A DNA stretch of 64,000 bases, taken from Artemia franciscana (lineage: Eukaryota > Arthropoda > Branchiopoda > Anostraca > Artemiidae). The DNA is taken from assembly GCF_032884065.1 (NCBI RefSeq), contig NC_088873.1, positions 310,001 to 374,000 of the forward strand, given 5' to 3'. Every line of letters begins with the position of its first letter. Position 1 is the first letter of the stretch. A program made the position numbers and the translations under genes. Of the stretch, positions 59,128 to 64,000 are shown piece by piece. The notes under the pieces were generated by a model, which worked only from the letters and a program-made list of their open reading frames with translations, did not search any database and was not told the origin of the DNA.

Positions 59128-60676
59128 ATAGCACTTGGTATTAACCAAGTGACATATAGCGATCGCAAATTCTGTCGGTCGGTCTGTCCCGGTTTTGCTA
59201 CTTTAGGCACTTCCAGGTAAGCTAGGACGATGAAATTTGGCAGGCGTATCAGGGACCGGACCAGATTAAATTAGAAATAATCGTTTTCCCGATTTGAACA
59301 TCTGGGGGGGGGGTGGGGGCCCGTTAATTCGGAAAAATTGAAAAAATTAAGTATTTTTAACTTGCGAACGGGTGATGGGATTTTAATGAAATTTAATGTT
59401 TGGAAGGATATCTGTCTCAAAGCTCTTATTTTAAATCTCGACCAGATCCGGTGACATTGGGGGGAGTTGGAGGGGAGACCTAAAATCTTGGAAAACGCTT
59501 AGAGTTGAGGAATCGGGATGAAACTTGGTGGGAAAAATAAGTAGAAGTTCTAGATACGTAATTGACATAACCGGAACGGATCCGCTCTCTTTGGAGGAGT
59601 TGGGAGAGGGGAGGATTAATTCTAAAAAATTCGGAAAAATTTAAAAAAAGAGGTATTTGTAACTTACGAACGGGTGATCAGATCTGAATGAAATTTGATG
59701 TCTAGAAGGATCTTGTGCTTTAGAACTCCCATTTTAAATCCCGGCCAGATCCGGTGACATTGAAGGGAGCTGGAGGGGGAAACTGGAATTCTTAGAAAAC
59801 GTGAAAATCGAGGTATCTTACGAATGAGTGATGGGATCTTAATGAAACTTGATGTATAGAAGAATCTTATGTCTCAGATGCTCCATTTTCAATTCGAATT
59901 GGATCCGGGATATAGAGGGTTGGAGGGGGAAAACAGAAATCTTGGAAAACGCTTAGAGTGGATAGATCGGGATGAAATTTGATGGGAAGAATAAGTACGA
60001 GTTATAGATACGAGATTGACATAATTGGTACAGATCCGTGCTCTTTGGGGGAGCTGGGGATTGTTAATTTGGAAAAATTAGAAAAATTTATGTAATTTTA
60101 ACTTAAGAACGGGTGACCAGATCTTAATGAAATTTGACATTTAGAAGGAACTCATGTCTCAGAGCTCTTATTTCAAATCCCGACCAGATCTGTTGACATT
60201 GGGGGGGAGCTAGAGGGGGGAACTGGAAATCTTGGAAAACGCTTATAAATGTCGTAGATACGTGATTAATGTAACCGGACTGGATCTGCTCTCTTCAGGG
60301 GAGTCAGGAGGTGGGGTTCAGTGTTTTGGCGAGTTTGATGCTTCTGGACGTGCTAGGACGATGAAAATTGGTAGGCGTGTCAGGGAGCTGCACAAATTGA
60401 CTTGATAAAGTCGTTTTACTCGATTCGACCATCTGGGGGACTGAAGGGAGAGGAAAAATTAGAAAAATTGAGGTGTTTTTAACTTACGAGTGGATGATGG
60501 GATCTTAATGAATTTTTGTATTTAGAAGGACCTCGTGACTCAGAGCTCTTATTTTAAAGCCCGACCGGCATTAAGCCTCTGATTTTCCTTTTAAAGCAAT
60601 CTATTGATTCTTAGAATTTTGCTAGAGCTCATACCATACGAGCTTTTGGCTCTTCCGACCTCGTCACAAGTGCCAT
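59128..60676. mobile_element. TIR element, copy B (shorter)
   Basis: The same family as 991-3393, in the same orientation: starts ATAGCACTTG (one mismatch to copy A) with the CACTTGGT/ACCAAGTG hairpin, and ends CAAGTGCCAT. It is ~850 bp shorter, consistent with fewer ~290 bp internal units (about four or five against seven or eight). The outer ~200 bases at each side are highly similar to copy A. Confidence 0.85.
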
Positions 60677-62532
60677 ATGAGCTCTTAGCTCTTGATTTTC
60701 GTCCAAATTATTTCTAAAAAACAATAGTTTCTAGAAAAAAATATTGGCTCACGGAAATACAGTTGTTAAGTAATAAATGTGTTTCTTATAATTCATAGGA
60801 GCTTATTAATTGGGCGAGAAGTTTTAAGATAGTATATTTAAAGGTTGAAAATTTAAAACAAAATTTTAAACTTCAAAACGAGTTTAAAAAAAGTTTAACC
60901 GTGAAAAAAAAATTATACTAAATCAGAAATTTGGTATAGCGAGATCTATGTGTTACCTTGGAGTTATACCGTTATTCTCGATAATGAAATAATAACAAGC
61001 AAAGTAGAGTCCGTTGGTATATGGGACATATTCTCCCCATTCTCCCTCCAAGACAACCCTCGTTTTACCAAGAAGTTCGTAGATGTATAGAAAGGGTATT
61101 GTGGCTAAGCTAAGGAGATATGGTCATTGTTCTTCTCCATGGCCGAGTTAGTGACTACCTTGCGGCAATTAACTGAGGGTATATTATCGGAGAAAGAGGG
61201 GGGGATATTTCCGACTGATAAAATAAAAATAGGGAAATAAGTAAAGTGTGCAAGATGATCAATGAAAACCTAAAAAAAAGGAGATTATAAGCAGACTTTT
61301 TATTGTAATTAAAAATAAATGAAAAAATCTAGAGAAAATTATCTAGTATTCGCTCATATTTTTGTTCAGAAAGTGTGAACGCACTTCCTTGTAACTTACC
61401 CTTATAGCGCTGAGGAAGGGAAGTTGTTATCCTCCCGAGATATTTGTTGGCCTTAAAAAATCCGTTCTTTGCATCATTTTTTTATTTATTTTTTTTTTGT
61501 GGTAAGCCACTTTGGTTTACGAAACTCTTTAAAACGTACTTTCTAATACGGAAGCAAAGGAAAGCAATCTTTCCTTTTCTTTTCGATAGTCCACGTGTTA
61601 GAAACGACGAATGCATTCATTGTCTTGATTGTCAGAGGTTCCTCGTTTGGTCGCTAGATTTATGAGACCTTGGTTTTCTTTTAAGACACAAAAATCCTCA
61701 CGCTTCGTTTCCGCCCTCGGGCTTTTGTTCTCAGAAATTTGTTCAAAACGAAAAATTAGCCAAAATCGTAATAGCTAATCAGATTTCTAAGAATTTGGGT
61801 TACCCTGTCTTTCCACCTATAACAGCGGAGAACGGCGAGGGGTTCAATGATAGTTTTGTTACATTCCTTGTTTCTCACCAGAGTCGTATCCAAGAGGGGG
61901 GAGTACCCGATTGGACCGGTCCTCCAAGAAAATGTACGACTCTTACAAAAGTAACAGAAAATACATGTAAACTCTTTTTTGTTGCGCTTTATAAAGCTTT
62001 TTTTTTTTTTTTTATCCTCCCAACAATAATCCTAGATAAGGGCTTGCTTCTCATACTTAAAATAAACGAGTTTGATCAAGGCAAAAAACTTCATAACAAA
62101 TTATTAGGATTTTTTTTCTTTTTTTGCCACTCAATAAGTAACGCTGAAATTTTAAAAAAGTAACAGTAATTCTGAAATTTTCGCTTTATTTGTAACTTTT
62201 TTTTGAATTCTTCAAAATTTCGTTTATTTCATGTGATAGAACTGAATGAAGGTGAGACAAAATTCGTAGAGCGCTATGAATGAAATGAGGAGGAGGTTTT
62301 CTTAAGAAGGAGAGAAATCAGAGCTTCATTTATGGTTCGTAAGGATGAATTTATTTTGGGGGAGGGGCGCACAGCTTAGAAAAAACGCAACGAAAATTGA
62401 CGAGTTTAGTGAAGAATATTAGAAACAAATCGTCAAATCTTAAAATTGGGGAATGACAGGCTTGACCTATCTAGGAGCGTGTCTGTTCTACGTCCACACG
62501 CATGAAAGAATGATTTATATTTGTTTTTCAAG
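60677..62532. other. Intron 10, distal part
   Basis: AT-rich with Phe-rich small ORFs from T-runs (61444-62163). No bounded exon is convincing. It ends with TTTTTCAAG before exon 11. Confidence 0.4.
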
Positions 62533-62647
62533 GTTGTCAGGTCACACCAGCTCTCTACGCACTCTAGAGCACAACGACGTATGTGATGAATCCCTATGGC
62601 CTGTTGTTGAAGAGGAATCTGACGTTGAAGATCTTAATTGTCATTAA
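62533..62647 (+). CDS. Membrane zinc-finger gene, candidate terminal exon 11
   Basis: After TTTTTCAAG the first base completes AG|G (Arg), then 'LSGHTSSLRTLEHNDVCDES' and 'LWPVVEEESDVEDLNCH' lead to TAA at 62645-62647. The strongly acidic, low-complexity-free C-terminus looks like a real protein end, and the phase matches exon 10. The distance from exon 10 (8 kb) and the weak exon 10 donor leave doubt; additional exons may lie between. No AATAAA is seen within 300 bases downstream. Confidence 0.5.
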
Positions 62648-62995
62648 TAGTTGATTTTATAGAAGTTGTTTTCAAGATAAACAAACTGTCAATTCAACTT
62701 TGCAAATGCAGAATGAGCTTCTATTTTCGATGATGAAGCAAGTCTAAGTTCCAATGGGAGTCGAAATTTGGCGCCGGTAGCTGGATACCACTTCACCTGA
62801 TTGTCAATTCTTTCGTTTAATTTCTTTCCTTCTACCTTGTCTAGGTCTCTAGTACCTTAAAATTTTTCAACTTTTTTTGCAGTAAGACCGTATATGCCCT
62901 TTTTCTCATTCAGAAATAGTTGGGTAATGGAGCTCTTGAATTTTTAGGTCATATCGCGTGTCCCTAAAAAACTTCCCTCTTATTAATAATTTTTT

Positions 62996-63201
62996 ATGGC
63001 ACTTGGTATTAACCAAGTGACATATAGCGATCGGAAATTCTGTCGGTCTGTCTGTCTGTCCCGGTTTTGCTAGTTTAGGCACTTCCAGATAAGCTAGGAC
63101 GAGGAAATTTGGCAGGCGTATCAGGGACTGGACCAGATTAAATTAGAAATAGTCATTTCCCCGATTTAACCATCTGGGGGGAGTGGGGGCCGGTTAATTT
63201 G
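62996..63201. mobile_element. TIR element, copy C (truncated)
   Basis: The left terminus ATGGCACTTG with the hairpin and ~200 bases of the family are present, then the match ends at 'GGTTAATTTGGAATT'. The right half is missing and Penelope-like sequence begins shortly after. Confidence 0.85.
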
Positions 63202-63235
63202 GAATTCCAATTTAAAGAGAACCAACTCATAATGA

Positions 63236-63960
63236 CAAGGTGTTTAAATTTTCGTTCATCACACACAATTTCAGTAGAAAAAAAAAGGCAACAGTAATAA
63301 CATTGGTTGATAGAGTTTTTAAAATTTGTTACCCGGAGTATATGGATAGCGAACTATTGTATTTGAGGGATATTTTAATTTGCAACAGGTATCCTGTGCA
63401 ATTTGTTATTGATCTAATAAAGAAAAGGCATGGAAAAGGTAGTAAAAACGAAGGTTCTCAACTTTTGGACTTTACAATTTCCAATAGATATATTTCATTA
63501 CCTTACATACCAATTCTCAGGGGAAAAAAAATTAAACAGACTTTATTGAAAATAAAGAACTTGATTTAAATAAATCAGACCATTGAGTAACTATCTAAAT
63601 TCTGGAAAAGATGTAACACGTATCAGTTTGGCAAGTGGAGTGTATAGCACATTCCTTGCTCTTGCGGAACATTTTACGTCGGTCGGACACACCAGTAATT
63701 TGTGGAACATTTTATTGAGCCCTGGAATTCAATAGATAATGCTCTAAAATTTACAAGACCTCCAGGAAATTTCACTTAAGCTTTAGCAGAACATATATTT
63801 TTTATTCCGGATACTATTTTGTGCAGTTTGAGGAGGCAACAACTATTTCCAATCATAAAGATTTCACTCAATGGGCTCTTGAAGCATTAGAAAAAAAGAC
63901 ATATTTTTGCGGGTTAATCAATTAATAGAGATGATGGGAATATAAATATTGAACCTATTT
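63236..63960 (+). mobile_element. Second Penelope-like element remnant
   Basis: 'ITLVDRVFKICYPEYM', 'YLRDILICNRYPVQFVID' and 'ISLPYIP' align in order with the 50.67-50.90 kb part of the first PLE (SLVDRAF, YIRDVLIGNGYPQKVID, LSLPYIK). Further on, in another frame, 'IPCSCGTFYVGRTHQ' (about 63650-63695) is the GIY-YIG core. Several stops and frameshifts follow. The RT palm is absent. The sequence is clearly diverged from the first copy, so it is a different, older lineage or copy. Confidence 0.88.
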
Positions 63961-64000
63961 ATGATATTATTTAAAAAAATGAACCCTTTGTCAAAAATAA

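Noticed and set aside
61444..62163. Two ORFs of 73 and 122 codons as further exons or a gene
   Set aside because: Their hydrophobic parts come from T-runs and neither shows paired splice sites in frame with exons 10 and 11.

Overview
This is a eukaryotic, AT-rich, repeat-dense window from an invertebrate. Genes are split into short exons by long introns, and most of the DNA is transposon-derived or tandemly repeated. Several repeat families here remind me of brine-shrimp-like (branchiopod crustacean, Artemia-type) genomic sequence. That is recollection rather than a search result, so the taxonomic guess is inference.

Two host genes are supported, both on the + strand. (1) 272-8124 is a complete two-exon ELOF1 gene (Elf1-type zinc-ribbon transcription elongation factor, 82 aa). 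One 7.6 kb phase-2 intron splits it between the two CxxC halves of its zinc ribbon. (2) About 16089-62647 is an eleven-exon gene that I assembled by eye from exons whose phases and splice sites fit together (0,0,0,1,0,1,2,2,2,2). It predicts a protein of about 517 aa with an N-terminal hydrophobic signal or anchor, one C2H2 zinc finger, a Cys-rich region, a single transmembrane helix near residues 343-368 and a charged C-terminal tail. I do not recognise a name for it. Exons 3 to 9 are well supported; exons 1, 2, 10 and 11 are less certain.

The rest is mobile or repetitive DNA. The ELOF1 intron holds a 2.4 kb terminal-inverted-repeat (TIR) element made of ~290 bp subrepeats, a diverged duplication and a LINE tail. 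8.5-10.6 kb is a broken non-LTR retrotransposon on the minus strand. 10.7-15.3 kb is a run of tandem duplications and palindromes. The introns of gene 2 contain diverged tandem arrays (19.4-22.2, 38.9-39.8, 39.8-42.7 kb), fragments of several LINEs, a ~1.5 kb TIR element with a 33-bp hairpin, large inverted repeats (37.0-38.1, 42.9-44.8, 55.8-57.2 kb), a tRNA-Ser-derived SINE (46.9 kb), an RTE-like endonuclease fragment (48.2 kb), a Penelope-like element with reverse transcriptase and GIY-YIG domains (49.8-51.5 kb), pure CT microsatellite DNA, and a second TIR-element copy (59.1-60.7 kb). A third truncated TIR copy abuts a second Penelope-like remnant at the right edge.

No bacterial genes, CRISPR arrays, rRNA or intact tRNA genes were seen. 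No intact autonomous transposon is present: every transposon coding region is truncated or frameshifted.
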